Assembly (NCBI RefSeq): GCF_001659605.2
Contig: NC_035162.2
Location: 24,230,661-24,294,660, forward strand
Length of the DNA: 64,000 bases
Source: Manihot esculenta
Taxonomy: Eukaryota > Streptophyta > Magnoliopsida > Malpighiales > Euphorbiaceae
Reading direction: 5' to 3'
A model generated the notes under the pieces. The model ran no database searches, was not told the origin of the DNA, and saw nothing but the letters and a program-made list of their open reading frames with translations. Shown here piece after piece: positions 23,941 through 36,700 of the stretch (within the stretch, counting starts at the first letter, position 1; each line of letters begins with the position of its first letter). The position numbers were made by a program, and so were the translations under genes.

Positions 23941-26212
23941 TGTAACAGCCCGAAAATCCGGACCGCTACCGGCGCTAGGATCCAGATCGGCGTAAGGCCG
24001 CCGGGACCCGTAGCAAGCCTGGCATATATCCTGTAAACCTGTAAATCCCATACATGATCAACAAAACTCATAAACTTGTAAACATTCTCATATAACAACC
24101 AAGCTCAACCTGTACATAAACATAAACATATCATAAACCTCCACTGGAGCCCTCATCAAATGCTCCAATGGGGTAACTCATCATACATAAGCTTGGTTGA
24201 AACATAACCTCATATCTCATATCATAAAGACCATGTACATACAAGTGGGATTAACAATCTGTATTGGTCAAGCACAACTCTATCCTCAATATTCAAAATT
24301 CCACAACATAAATTAAAACTCTTTTACATTACATCATAATACAATTGTCATGTCCACAATCTAACTATTACATAACATTGCTTCATACTCTGGCTAACCT
24401 CCTGGTCTACCCTGTACCTGCACATCTGGGGTTAGGGGAGAGGGGTGAGCTATAAAGCCCAGTGAGCAGAATAGAGAAAACATATATTAAAATATTTCAT
24501 GCTTCCATGAAATGCAACACATCACAAACATATCACATAAGGATGGTATTGTCACCTATAGTCCTCAACATAGTCCAATCGTGCCAGGGGCGTAGAATGG
24601 GCCTCACTGGTCTTTCTCTTGCATACATAACATAACATAACATTCCAATATGCCAGGGGTGTAGAATGGGCCTCACTGGTCTTTTTCTTAACATAGTCCA
24701 GGGGCGTAGAATGGGCCTCACTAGCAATCCATACCGTATCCTCATCATATCATGCCATAGGAGGACTAAAGGATCATCCAATAGCCAATCCGCATCCACA
24801 TCATATTATGCAATGCAACATATTCGTGATTACTAATGCAAACACCCTATAATATCACATGGCATATATGATGCATGAACGTGCTCAAAAAGTTATATTT
24901 CATTTATTCAAAAACTTAAGGTTTATTCCACTCACCTCTTAGCTGAAGCTCAACAGACTCTGAAGCAGCTATCTCACTGCTGGGGTCCCTGATTTCTCGG
25001 GTCCGAACCTACACAGGTGGACTCAAATGAGGGACCGAACATACATAAACATGACTTTAAAATACTCCCCAAAAACCCCCTAGAACATCATGAAAACACC
25101 ACATAGAAATATGCATGAAATGGCTGAACAGGGCACTTTCGGCGGCACCTTCGGCGGCCGAAAGTCCTGGACAGATCCGAAAGTCAGGCACTTTCGGCGG
25201 CACCTTCGGCGGCCGAAAGTCCCAGACAGAGACGAAAGTCTCTTTTCGGGGGCAACTTCGGCAGCCGAATGCTGCCTCGACAAAAGAGGGTTCGGCGACC
25301 GAAAGTCACTTCGGCGGCCGAACCTGAGCTTCTCCCGAAGGACAGAAACTCAGCTCCTCTATGCACATTTTGCCTCCCAAGCTCAAATCATGTAAAAACT
25401 AGTTCTAAAACATGCATACCTCACATACATTACACCTAGGGGTCTCAAGCTATAATATACCCCAACTACAACACTTCAATCAACACATAAACAAGCTACA
25501 TTGTTCATCAAAGCATCGGAACCCATAAACTCAACATATACCCTAACATGCATTTCTACCCATAGATCTTGCATAAAACTTAGTTAAAACACATAAGGAG
25601 CTTAAGATCGGCTCTTACCTCTTGAAGATCGAGAGGGAGACGACCTAAACTTGGAGATCCACGAAAATGAGCTCCTGAGTTCCCAAAGCTCCAAAACTTG
25701 TTTCAAAAGCTTAAATCTTCAAAACCAAGGGAAAACAAGTGAAAATCTTGAAAGATTTAGAGGAAGAACATCAAAAATGGGTGAGGGGCGGCGGAAAGCT
25801 CACCTTGGCCGAAAATGGGGAAAACTCGCCCGTTTTCGGCTAAGGGACCCTTTTATAGTGGCTGGCCAGACCACGTTCGGGGGCCGAATGTGCCTCCGCA
25901 TGCATGCCATGTTCGGCGGCCGAACATGAGGTTCGGCGGCCGAACCTGGACTTCCCTCCTCATGCTTTCGGGGGCCTAACGTGCCTCCAAAACGCATGCA
26001 TGTTCGGCGGCCGAACTTGACTTTCGGCGGCCGAACCTGGGTTTTCCTCCAAAGACTTTTCATGTAAAAACTCATTAGATTTCATACTTAAAATCATTAA
26101 AAACATGAAAATATTTCATAACAACATACTTTTACCCTTCTAGCGGTTTCCGACATCCGAGATTCCACCGGACGGTAGGAATTCCGATACCGGAGTCTAG
26201 CCGGGTATTACA
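23941..26212 (-). repeat. 5' LTR of element C
   Basis: 2272 bp, near-identical to 16348-18574. The main difference is a third copy of the internal repeat (24585-24722). GCCGCC-type clusters lie at about 25137-25325 (leader) and 25870-26040 (U3). Confidence 0.93.
25851..25857 (-). promoter_or_regulatory. TATA box of element C 5' LTR
   Basis: TATAAAA on the minus strand, directly downstream of the U3 GCCGCC-type motif block and upstream of the shared CCGAAAACGGGCGAG stretch. Confidence 0.65.
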
Positions 26213-26217
26213 CCTAT

Positions 26218-27774
26218 TATGGGCACCACAGGACTTCGTACTCGGAGTTATTGCCCGGCCCTATTATGGGCACCACAGGTCTTCGTATTGCCCGGCCCTA
26301 TTATGGGCACCACAGGACTTCGTATATAGAAGGCTAATGAATCATCCTAATGTCCATCCACTATCATCTATCACAACAATACAATGCGGCATAGTCGTGA
26401 ATTCTAATGCAAACAACCTATAATATGATCATGATGCATGAAGCATGACAAAAGCATTTCATTTCTTAATTTAAAAAGGTTAAGTTTAGTTCCACTCACC
26501 TCTGGCTGACTCTGACAAACTCTGTAGCAGCTGGCTCACTGCTGGGGTCCTTGGTTCCTCGGGTCCGAACCTACACAGGTGGACTCCAATGAGGGACCAA
26601 ACATACATAAACATAACTCTAATACAATCCCCAAAAACCCCCTAAAACATTCTGAAAATATCACATAGAGATATGCATGAAGTGGCTGAACAGGGCACTT
26701 TCGGCGGCACCTTCGGCGGCCGAAAGTCCTGGACAGAGACGAAACTCAGGTAGGTTCGGCGGCACCTTCGGCGGCCGAAAGTCCCAGACAGAGACGAAAG
26801 TCTCTTTTCGGGGGCAACTTCGGCAGCCGAATGCTGCCTCCACAAAGGGGGTTCGGCGGCCGAAACTCCCTTCGACGGCCGAACCTGGTTTCTGCCAAAG
26901 GGCAGAAACTTGGTTCAACCGAACCTCTTGCCTCCCAAAACCTCCAATCATGCATAATCTCGTTCTACAACATACATACCACACATACATTACACCTAGG
27001 GGTCTCAAACTATCATATACCCCAACTACAACACTTCAAACACACAAAAATCAACATACATTGCTCAAATCATCAAAATAACCCATAAACTCAACATGTA
27101 ACCTAACATGCAATTCTACCCTTAGATCTAGCATAAAACTTACTTAAAACATATAAGGAGCTTAAGATCGGCCCTTACCTCTTGAAGATCGAGAGGGAGA
27201 CGACCTAAACTTGGAGATCCACGAAAATGAGCTCCTGAGTTCCCAAAGCTCCAAAACTTGGTTTAAATGTTCAAAACTTGCAATGTGAGATTAAAACTTA
27301 AGAAAAATGGAAGAGATTTGGAGGAAGAGCACAAGAGTTGCAAAGGGAAGGTCGGAAGCTTGCTGTGGCCGGAAATGGGAGAAAGCTCGCCCATTTCGGC
27401 TAAGTGCCCCATTTATAGGTGGCTGGCCAGGCCACGTTCGGGGGCCGAATGTGCCTCCGCATCCATGCAATGTTCGGCGGCCAAACTTGACTTTCGGCGG
27501 CCGAACCTAAACTTCCCTAACTCATGCTTTCTGGGGCCTAACGTGCCTCCAAAACGCATGCATGTTCGGCGGCCGAACTTGACTTTCGGCGGCCGAACCT
27601 GGGTTTTCCTCCAATGCTATTTTCATGCAAAAACTCATTTAATTACATACTTAAAACTATTAAAACATGAAAACATTTTATGAAAGCATGGTTCTACCCT
27701 TCTAGAGGTCTCCGACATCCGAGATTCCACCGGATGGTAGGAATTCCGATACCGGAGTCTAGCCGGGTATTACA
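26218..27774 (-). repeat. 5' LTR of element A, second fragment
   Basis: It continues the LTR broken at 16347, in the middle of the tandem repeat, to the terminal GGGTATTACA. It contains the U3 motif block (about 27435-27600) and the leader motif cluster (about 26699-26885). It has one copy of the segments that are duplicated in the 3' LTR. Confidence 0.92.
27411..27417 (-). promoter_or_regulatory. TATA box of element A 5' LTR
   Basis: TATAAAT on the minus strand, same context as in element D (CACCTATAAATGGGGC). Any transcript now meets element C inside the leader. Confidence 0.65.
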
Positions 27775-27779
27775 CCAGT

Positions 27780-30700
27780 GACCTTAAGTCGATCTAAATC
27801 CTAGCGTCGGTAGCAGTCCGATTTCCGGGTCGTTACTGTTAGGTCCTCAAGTTATTAATAAAAGTTCGTTTGAACACATACGGTTAATTATCTTTTGCAC
27901 TTAAATTATTTTAAGGACAACATTAAACATAAATCTGAACTGTATAAGAAATACAAAGAATATAATAAACGACAAAAAAAGTAACCTGTGATATTAGCCA
28001 GTCCTTAAATTTTTCTAAAACCACCTTTGCTCAATTATTGAGTTAGATTTAGAAGGTCGAAATGATTGCCTTGGGAGTAGACAAAAATTTGCTTCTCAAA
28101 CACATAAAATTACGTTATCAATATGTGAATCCCATATAGTTTTTTATGTTAACTTGTGATAACTTGAAATCTCATTATATTTAATTAAGATAAACTTGTA
28201 ATAGTGTTTTATTAGTAAGAACAAACACATCATCCTTATGCAAAATCTGTCCTAGATTGTTAAGTAAGTTATTTATGTTATATTTAATAATGTTAATATT
28301 TCTAGTTAAACAATTGAAAACTATCTCAACACCATCAAAATATGTAGAATAAAATGTTATGCATTCATTAACTATATACCATTATATAATTGACCCTTTA
28401 GCTAAGCTTTATTATTTATTTTGGATTTGTGTTCACCCATATTGATATAAAACTAATTACTGAAATGCATGAGAAGCATTAATTTGAAGATTGATATGCA
28501 CTTGAATACATAATCATATTTTTAATTGGAGACAAGAAAAAGTATTATCTCTCAATAAGGTAATCCACCAATAATGCACAAGGAATATGTAGAGGGTTAC
28601 TGGTGATAAGGCCATCTTGATGTGAATTGTTTGTATTGTGGCGCATCTCATATGAGCATATGTTTATTAAGTTATTTTTATGTTCTGCTCACTAGGCTCT
28701 TATAGCTTATTCCTTTCCCCTAACCACAGGTTTGCAGGGTCCAAGATAGCTCGGGAAGTCAGTATAGTAGCGTGTATAGCCTAATGTAATGGAATAGTTG
28801 TGGACATGTATTGTTTAATGGATTAAAATTGTGCTTGGCCCTTGTTTTCTTTACCTTTGTAATCTCTGTTAACATGATCATTATATAAAAGTTTTTAATT
28901 ATGAGTTATGTTTGCACCAAGCTTGAGGCATGTGATGTTAACCATACTAGAGCATTTGATGAGGGCTCTAGTATGGTTTTTATGTTCTCAGTATGATACA
29001 TGTACATGTTGAGCTTGGTTTCATGGAATGTTTAAGTTTTTGTGATAATATATGATCCTGTATGAGAATTTATCAGGTACACAGGATGTATAGTAGGCTT
29101 GCTACGGGTTCCAGTGACCTTAAATCGATCTAAATCCTAGCGTCGGTAGCAGTCCGATTTCCGGGTCGTTACTGTTAGGTCCTCAAGTTATTAATAAAAG
29201 TTCATTTGAATACATACGGTTAATTATCTTTTGCACTTAAATTATCTTAAGGACAACATTAAACATAAATCTTAACTGTATAAGAAATACAAAGAATATA
29301 ATAAACGACAAAAAAAGTAACCTGTGATATTAGCTAGTCCTTAAATTTTTCTAAAACCACCTTTGCTCAATTATTGAGTTAGATTTAGAAGGTCGAAATG
29401 ATTGCCTTGAGAGTAGACAAAAATTTGCTTCTCAAACACATATAAAATTACGTTATCAATATGTGAATCCCATATAGTTTTTTATGTTAACTTGTGATAA
29501 CTTGAAATCTCATTATATTTAATTAAGATAAACTTGTAATAGTGTTTTATTATCAAGAACAAACAAATCATCCTTATGCAAAATCTGTCCTAGATTGTTA
29601 AGTAAGTTATTTATGTTATACTTAATAATGCTAATATTTCTAGTTAAACAATTGAAAACTATCTCAACACCATCAAAATATGTAGAATAAAATGTTATGC
29701 ATTCATTAACTATATACCATTATATAATTGACCCTTTAGCTAAGCTTTATTATTTATTTTGGATTTGTGTTCACCCATATTGATATAAAACTAATTGATG
29801 AAATGCATGAGAAGCATTAATTTGAAGATTGATATGCACTTGAATACATAATCATATTTTTAATTGGAGACAAGAAAAAGTATTATCTCTCAATAAGGTA
29901 ATCCACCAATAATGCACAAGGAGTATGTAGAGAGTTACTGGTGATAAGTCCATCTTGATGTGAATTGTTTGTGTTGTGACGCATCTCATACGAGCATATG
30001 TTTATTAAGTTGTTTTTATGTTATGCTCACTAGGCTCTTGTAGCTTATTCCTTTCCCCTAACCTAGGTTTGCGGGGTCCAAGATAGCTCGGGAAGTCAGC
30101 ATAGTAGCGGGTATAGCCTAATGTAATGGAATAGTTGTGGACATGTATTGTTTAATGGATTAGAATTGTGCTTGGCCCTAGTTTTTTTACCTTTCTAATC
30201 TCTATTAACATGATCATTATGTAAAAGTTTTTAATTATGAGTTATATTTGCACCAAGCTTGAGGCATGTGATGTTAACCATACTAGAGCATTTGATGAGG
30301 GCTCTAGTATGAGTTTTTATGTTCTCAGTATGATACATGTACATGTTGAGCTTGGTATCATGGAATGTTTAAGTTTTTGTGATAATGTATGATCCTGTAT
30401 GAGATTTTATCAGGTACACAAGATGTATAGTAGGCTTGCTACGGGTTCCAGTGACCTTAAGTCGATCTAAATCCTAGCGTCGGTAGCAGTCCGATTTCCG
30501 GGCCGATACTGTTAGGTCCTCAAGTTATTAATAAAAGTTCATTTGAACACATACGGTTAATTATCTTTTGCATTTAAATTATTTTAAGGACAACATTAAA
30601 CATAAATCTGAACTGTATAAGAAATACAAAGAATATAATAAACGACAAAAAAAGTAACCTGTGATATTAGCCAGTCCTTAAATTTTTCTAAAACCACCTT

Positions 30701-33700
30701 TGCTCAATTATTGAGTTAGATTTAGAAGGTCGAAATGATTGCCTTGGGAGTAGACAAAAATTTGCTTCTCAAACACATAAAATTACGTTATCAATATGTG
30801 AATCCCATATAGTTTTTTATGTTAACTTGTGATAACTTGAAATCTCATTATATTTAATTAAGATAAACTTGTAATAGTGTTTTATTATTAAGAACAAACA
30901 CATCATCCTTATGCAAAATCTGTCCTAGATTGTTAAGTAAGTTATTTATGTTATATTTAATAATGTTAATATTTCTAGTTAAACAATTGAAAACTATCTG
31001 AACACCATCAAAATATGTAGAATAAAATGTTATGCATTCATTAACTATATACCATTATATAATTGACCCTTTAGCTAAGCTTTATTATTTATTTTGGATT
31101 TGTGTTCACCCATATTGATATAAAACTAATTGATGAAATGCATGAGAAGATTTAATTTGAAGATTGATATGCACTTGAATACATAATCATATTTTTAATT
31201 GGAGACAAGAAAAAGTATTATCTCTCAATAAGGTAATCCACCAATAATGCACAAGGAGTATGTAGAGGGTTACTGGTGATAAGTCCATCTTGATGTGAAT
31301 TGTTTGTGTTGTGACGCATCTCATACGAGCATATGTTTATTAAGTTGTTTTTATGTTCTGCTCACTAGGCTCTTGTAGCTTATTCCTTTCCCCTAACCCT
31401 AGGTTTGCAGGGTCCAAGATAGCTCGGGAAGTCAGCATAGTAGCGGGTATAGCCTAATGTAATGGAATAGTTGTGGACATGTATTGTTTAATGGATTAGA
31501 ATTGTGCTTGGCCCTTGTTTTCTTTACCTTTGTAATCTCTGTTAACATGATCATTATGTAAAAGTTTTTAATTATGAGTTATGTTTGCACCAAGCTTGAG
31601 GCATGTGATGTTAACCATACTAGAGCATTTGGTGAGGGCTCTAGTATGGGTTTTTATGTTCTCAGTATGATACATGTACATGTTGAGCTTGGTTTCATGG
31701 AATGTTTAAGTTTTTGTGATAATGTATGATCATGTATGGGATTTGATCAGGTACACAGGATGTATAGTAGGCTTGCTACGGGTTCCAGTGACCTTAAGTC
31801 GATCTAAATCCTAGCATCGGTAGCGGTTCGGTTTCCGGGTCGTTACTATTAGGTCCTCAAGTTATTAATAAAAGTTCATTTGAACACATACGGTTAATTA
31901 ACTTTTGCACTTAAATTATCTTAAGGACAACATTAAACATAAATCTGAACTGTATAAGAAATACAAAGAATATAATAAACGACAAAAAAAGTAACCTGTG
32001 ATATTAGCTAGTCCTTAAATTTTTCTAAAACCACCTTTGCTCAATTATTGAGTTAGATTTAGAAGGTCGAAATGATTGCCTTGAGAGTAGACAAAAATTT
32101 GCTTCTCAAACACATATAAAATTACGTTATCAATATGTGAATCCCATATAGTTTTTTATGTTAACTTGTGATAACTTGAAATCTCATTATATTTAATTAA
32201 GATAAACTTGTAATAGTGTTTTATTATCAAGAACAAACACATCGTCCTTATGCAAAATCTGTCCTAGATTGTAAAGTAAGTTATTTATGTTATACTTAAT
32301 AATGCTAATATTTCTAGTTAAACAATTGAAAACTATCTGAACACCATCAAAATATGTAGAATAAAATGTTATGCATTCATTAACTATATACCATTATATA
32401 ATTGACCCTTTAGCTAAGCTTTATTATTTATTTTGGATTTGTGTTCACCCATATTGATATAAAACTAATTAATGAAATGCATGAGAAGCATTAATTTGAA
32501 GATTGATATGCACTTGAATACATAATCATATTTTTAATTGGAGACAAGAAAAAGTATTATCTCTCAATAAGGTAATCCACCAATAATGCACAAGGAATAT
32601 GTAGAGGGTTACTGGTGATAAGTCCATCTTGATGTGAATTGTTTGTATTGTGACGCATCTCATACGAGCATATGTTTATTAAGTTGTTTTTATATTCTGC
32701 TCACTAGGCTCTTGTAGCTTATTCCTTTCCCCTAACCCAGGTTTGCAGGGTCCAAGATAGCTCGGGAAGTCAGCATAGTAGCGGGTATAGCCTAATGTAA
32801 TGGAATAGTTGTGGACATGTATTGTTTAATAGATTAGAATTGTGCTTGGCCCTAGTTTTTTTACCTTTGTAATCTCTGTTAACATGATCATTATGTAAAA
32901 GTTTTTAATTATGAGTTATGTTTGCACCAAGCTTGAGGCATGTGATGTTAACCATACTAGAGCATTTGATGAGGGCTCTAGTATGGGTTTTTATGTTCTC
33001 AGTATGATACATGTACATGTTGAGCTTGGTTTCATGGAATGTTTAAGTTTTTGTGATAATGTATGATCCTGTATGGATTTTATCAGGTACACAGGATGTA
33101 TAGTAGGCTTGCTACGGGTTCCAGTGACCTTAAGTCGATCTAAATCCTAGCATCGGTAGCAGTTCGGTTTCCGGGTCGTTACTGTTAGGTCCTCAAGTTA
33201 TTAATAAAAGTTCATTTGAACACATACGGTTAATTATCTTTTGCACTTAAATTATTTTAAGGACAACATTAAACATAAATCTGAACTGTATAAGAAATAC
33301 AAAGAATATAATAAACGACAAAAAAAGTAACCTGTGATATTAGCCAGTCCTTAAATTTTTCTAAAACCACCTTTGCTCAATTATTGAGTTAGATTTAGAA
33401 GGTCGAAATGATTGCCTTGGAGTAGACAAAAATTTGCTTCTCAAACACATATAAAATTACGTTATCAATATGTGAATCCCATATAGTTTTTTATGTTAAC
33501 TTGTGATAACTTGAAATCTCATTATATTTAATTAAGATAAACTTGTAATAGTGTTTTATTATCAAGAACAAACACATCATCCTTATGCAAAATCTGTCCT
33601 AGATTGTTAAGTAAGTTATTTATGTTATATTTAATAATGTTAATATTTCTAGTTAAACAATTGAAAACTATCTCAACACCATCAAAATATGTAGAATAAA

Positions 33701-36700
33701 ATGTTATGCATTCATTAACTATATACCATTATATAATTGACCCTTTAGCTAAGCTTTATTATTTATTTTGGATTTGTGTTCACCCATATTGATATAAAAC
33801 TAATTAATGAAATGCATGAGAAGCATTAATTTGAAGATTGATATGCACTTGAATACATAATCATATTTTTAATTGGAGACAAGAAAAAGTATTATCTCTC
33901 AATAAGGTAATCCACCAATAATGCACAAGGAATATGTAGAGGGTTACTGGTGATAAGTCCATCTTGATGTGAATTGTTTGTGTTGTGACGCATCTCATAC
34001 GAGCATATGTTTATTAAGTTGTTTTTATATTCTGCTCACTAGGCTCTTGTAGCTTATTCCTTTCCCCTAACCCAGGTTTGCAGGGTCCAAGATAGCTCGG
34101 GAAGTCAGCATAGTAGCGGGTATAGCCTAATGTAATGGAATAGTTGTGGACATGTATTGTTTAATGGATTAGAATTGTGCTTGGCCCTAGTTTTTTTACC
34201 TTTGTAATCTCTGTTAACATGATCATTATGTAAAAGTTTTTAATTATGAGTTATGTTTGCACCAAGCTTGAGGCATGTGATGTTAACCATACTAGAGCAT
34301 TTGATGAGGGCTCTAGTATGGGTTTTTATGTTCTCAGTATGATACATGTACATGTTGAGCTTGGTTTCATGGAATGTTTAAGTTTTTGTGATAATGTATG
34401 ATCCTGTATGAGATTTTATCAGGTACACAGGATGTATAGTAGGCTTGCTACGGGTTCCAGTGACCTTAAGTCGATCTAAATCCTAGCGTCGGTAGCAGTC
34501 CGATTTCCGGGTCGTTACTGTTAGGTCCTCAAGTTATTAATAAAAGTTCATTTGAACACATACGGTTAATTATCTTTTGCACTTAAATTATTTTAAGGAC
34601 AACATTAAACATAAATCTGAACTGTATAAGAAATACAAAGAATATAATAAACGACAAAAAAAGTAACCTGTGATATTAGCCAGTCCTTAAATTTTTCTAA
34701 AACCACCTTTGCTCAATTATTGAGTTAGATTTAGAAGGTCGAAATGATTGCCTTGCGAGTAGACAAAAATTTGCTTCTCAAACACATAAAATTACGTTAT
34801 CAATATGTGAATCCCATATAGTTTTTTATGTTAACTTGTGATAACTTGAAATCTCATTATATTTAATTAAGATAAACTTGTAATAGTGTTTTATTATTAA
34901 GAACAAACACATCATCCTTATGCAAAATCTGTCCTAGATTGTTAAGTAAGTTATTTATGTTATATTTAATAATGTTAATATTTCTAGTTAAACAATTGAA
35001 AACTATCTCAACACCATCAAAATATGTAGAATAAAATGTTATGCATTCATTAACTATATACCATTATATAATTGACCCTTTAGCTAAGCTTTATTATTTA
35101 TTTTGGATTTGTGTTCACCCATATTGATATAAAACTAATTACTGAAATGCATGAGAAGCATTAATTTGAAGATTGATATGCACTTGAATACATAATCATA
35201 TTTTTAATTGGAGACAAGAAAAAGTATTATCTCTCAATAAGGTAATCCACCAATAATGCACAAGGAATATGTAGAGGGTTACTGGTGATAAGTCCATCTT
35301 GATGTGAATTGTTTGTGTTGTGGCGCATCTCATATGAGCATATGTTTATTAAGTTGTTTTTATGTTCTGCTCACTAGGCTCTTATAGCTTATTCCTTTCC
35401 CCTAACCCCAGGTTTGCAGGGTCCAAGATAGCTCGGGAAGTCAGTTTAGTAGCGTGTATAGCCTAATGTAATGGAATAGTTGTGGACATGTATTATTTAA
35501 TGGATTAAAATTGTGCTTGGCCCTTGTTTTCTTTACCTTTGTAATCTCTGTTAACATGATCATTATATAAAAGTTTTTAATTATGAGTTATGTTTGCACC
35601 AAGCTTCAGGCATGTGATTTTAACCATACTAGAGCATTTGATGAGGGCTCTAGTTTGGGTTTTTATGTTCTCAGTATGATACATGTACATGTTGAGCTTG
35701 GTTTCATGGAATGTTTTAGATTTTGTGATAATGTATGATAATGTATGGGATTTGATCAGGTACACAGGATGTATAGTAGGCTTGCTACGGGTTCCAGTGA
35801 CTTTAAGTCGATCTAAATCCTAGCGTCGGTAGCAGTCCGATTTCCGGGTCGTTACTGTTAGGTCCTCAAGTTATTAATAAAAGTTCATTTGAACACATAC
35901 GGTTAATTATCTTTTGCACTTAAATTATCTTAAGGACAACATTAAACATAATTTGAACTGTATAAGAAAAACAAAGAATATAATAAACGACAAAAAAAGT
36001 AACCTGTGATATTAGCTAGTCCTTAAATTTTTCTAAAACCACCTTTGCTCAATTATTGAGTTAGATTTAGAAGGTCGAAATGATTGCCTTGAGAGTAGAC
36101 AAAAATTTGCTTCTCAAACACATATAAAATTACGTTATCAATATGTGAATCCCATATAATTTTTTATGTTAACTTGTGATAACTTGAAATCTCATTATAT
36201 TTAATTAAGATAAACTTGTAATAGTGTTTTATTATCAAGAACGAACACATCATCCTTATGCAAAATCTATCCTAGATTGTTAAGTAAGTTATTTATGTTA
36301 TACTTCATAATGCTAATATTTCTAGTTAAACAATTGAAAGCTATCTCAACACCATCAACATATGTAGAATAAAATGTTATGCATTCATTAACTATATACC
36401 ATTATATAATTGACCCTTTAGCTAAGCTTTATTATTTATTTTGGATTTGTGTTCACCCATATTGATATAAAACTAATTGATGAAATGCATGAGAAGCATT
36501 AATTTGAAGATTGATATGCACTTGAATACATAATCATATTTTTAATTGGAGACAAGAAAAAGTATTATCTCTCAATAAGGTAATCCACCAATAATGCACA
36601 AGGAGTATGTAGAGGGTTACTGGTGATAAGTCCATCTTGATGTGAATTGTTTGTGTTGTGACGCATCTCATACGAGCATATGTTTATTAAGTTATTTTTA

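Larger units (their letters stand above)
16348..26212 (-). mobile_element. Element C: second Tekay-like gypsy element, nested in element A
   Basis: Complete 9865-bp element on the minus strand: LTRs 16348-18574 and 23941-26212, primer site 23926-23937, gag-pol 18680-23671, polypurine tract 18575-18592. The target duplication CCTAT lies at 16343-16347 and 26213-26217, within the tandem repeat of A's 5' LTR. Its LTRs start TGTAACAGCCCG and carry a different internal repeat from A and D, and its gag is diverged while pol is close. It is therefore a separate subfamily of the same lineage. One in-frame stop interrupts gag-pol. Confidence 0.95.
7960..27774 (-). mobile_element. Element A: Tekay-like Ty3/gypsy retrotransposon, interrupted by element C
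   Basis: On the minus strand: 5' LTR 27774-15672 (split by element C), primer site, gag-pol, polypurine tract, 3' LTR 10310-7960. The 5-bp target duplication CCAGT is present at 7955-7959 and 27775-27779, inside satellite unit 4. Without element C and one copy of its target duplication it is about 9.94 kb. LTR structure, Met-tRNA primer site, RT-RNaseH-integrase order and C-terminal chromodomain-like sequence point to the Tekay/Del chromovirus lineage. The gag-pol frame has one nonsense codon, so it is not autonomous as it stands. Confidence 0.93.
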
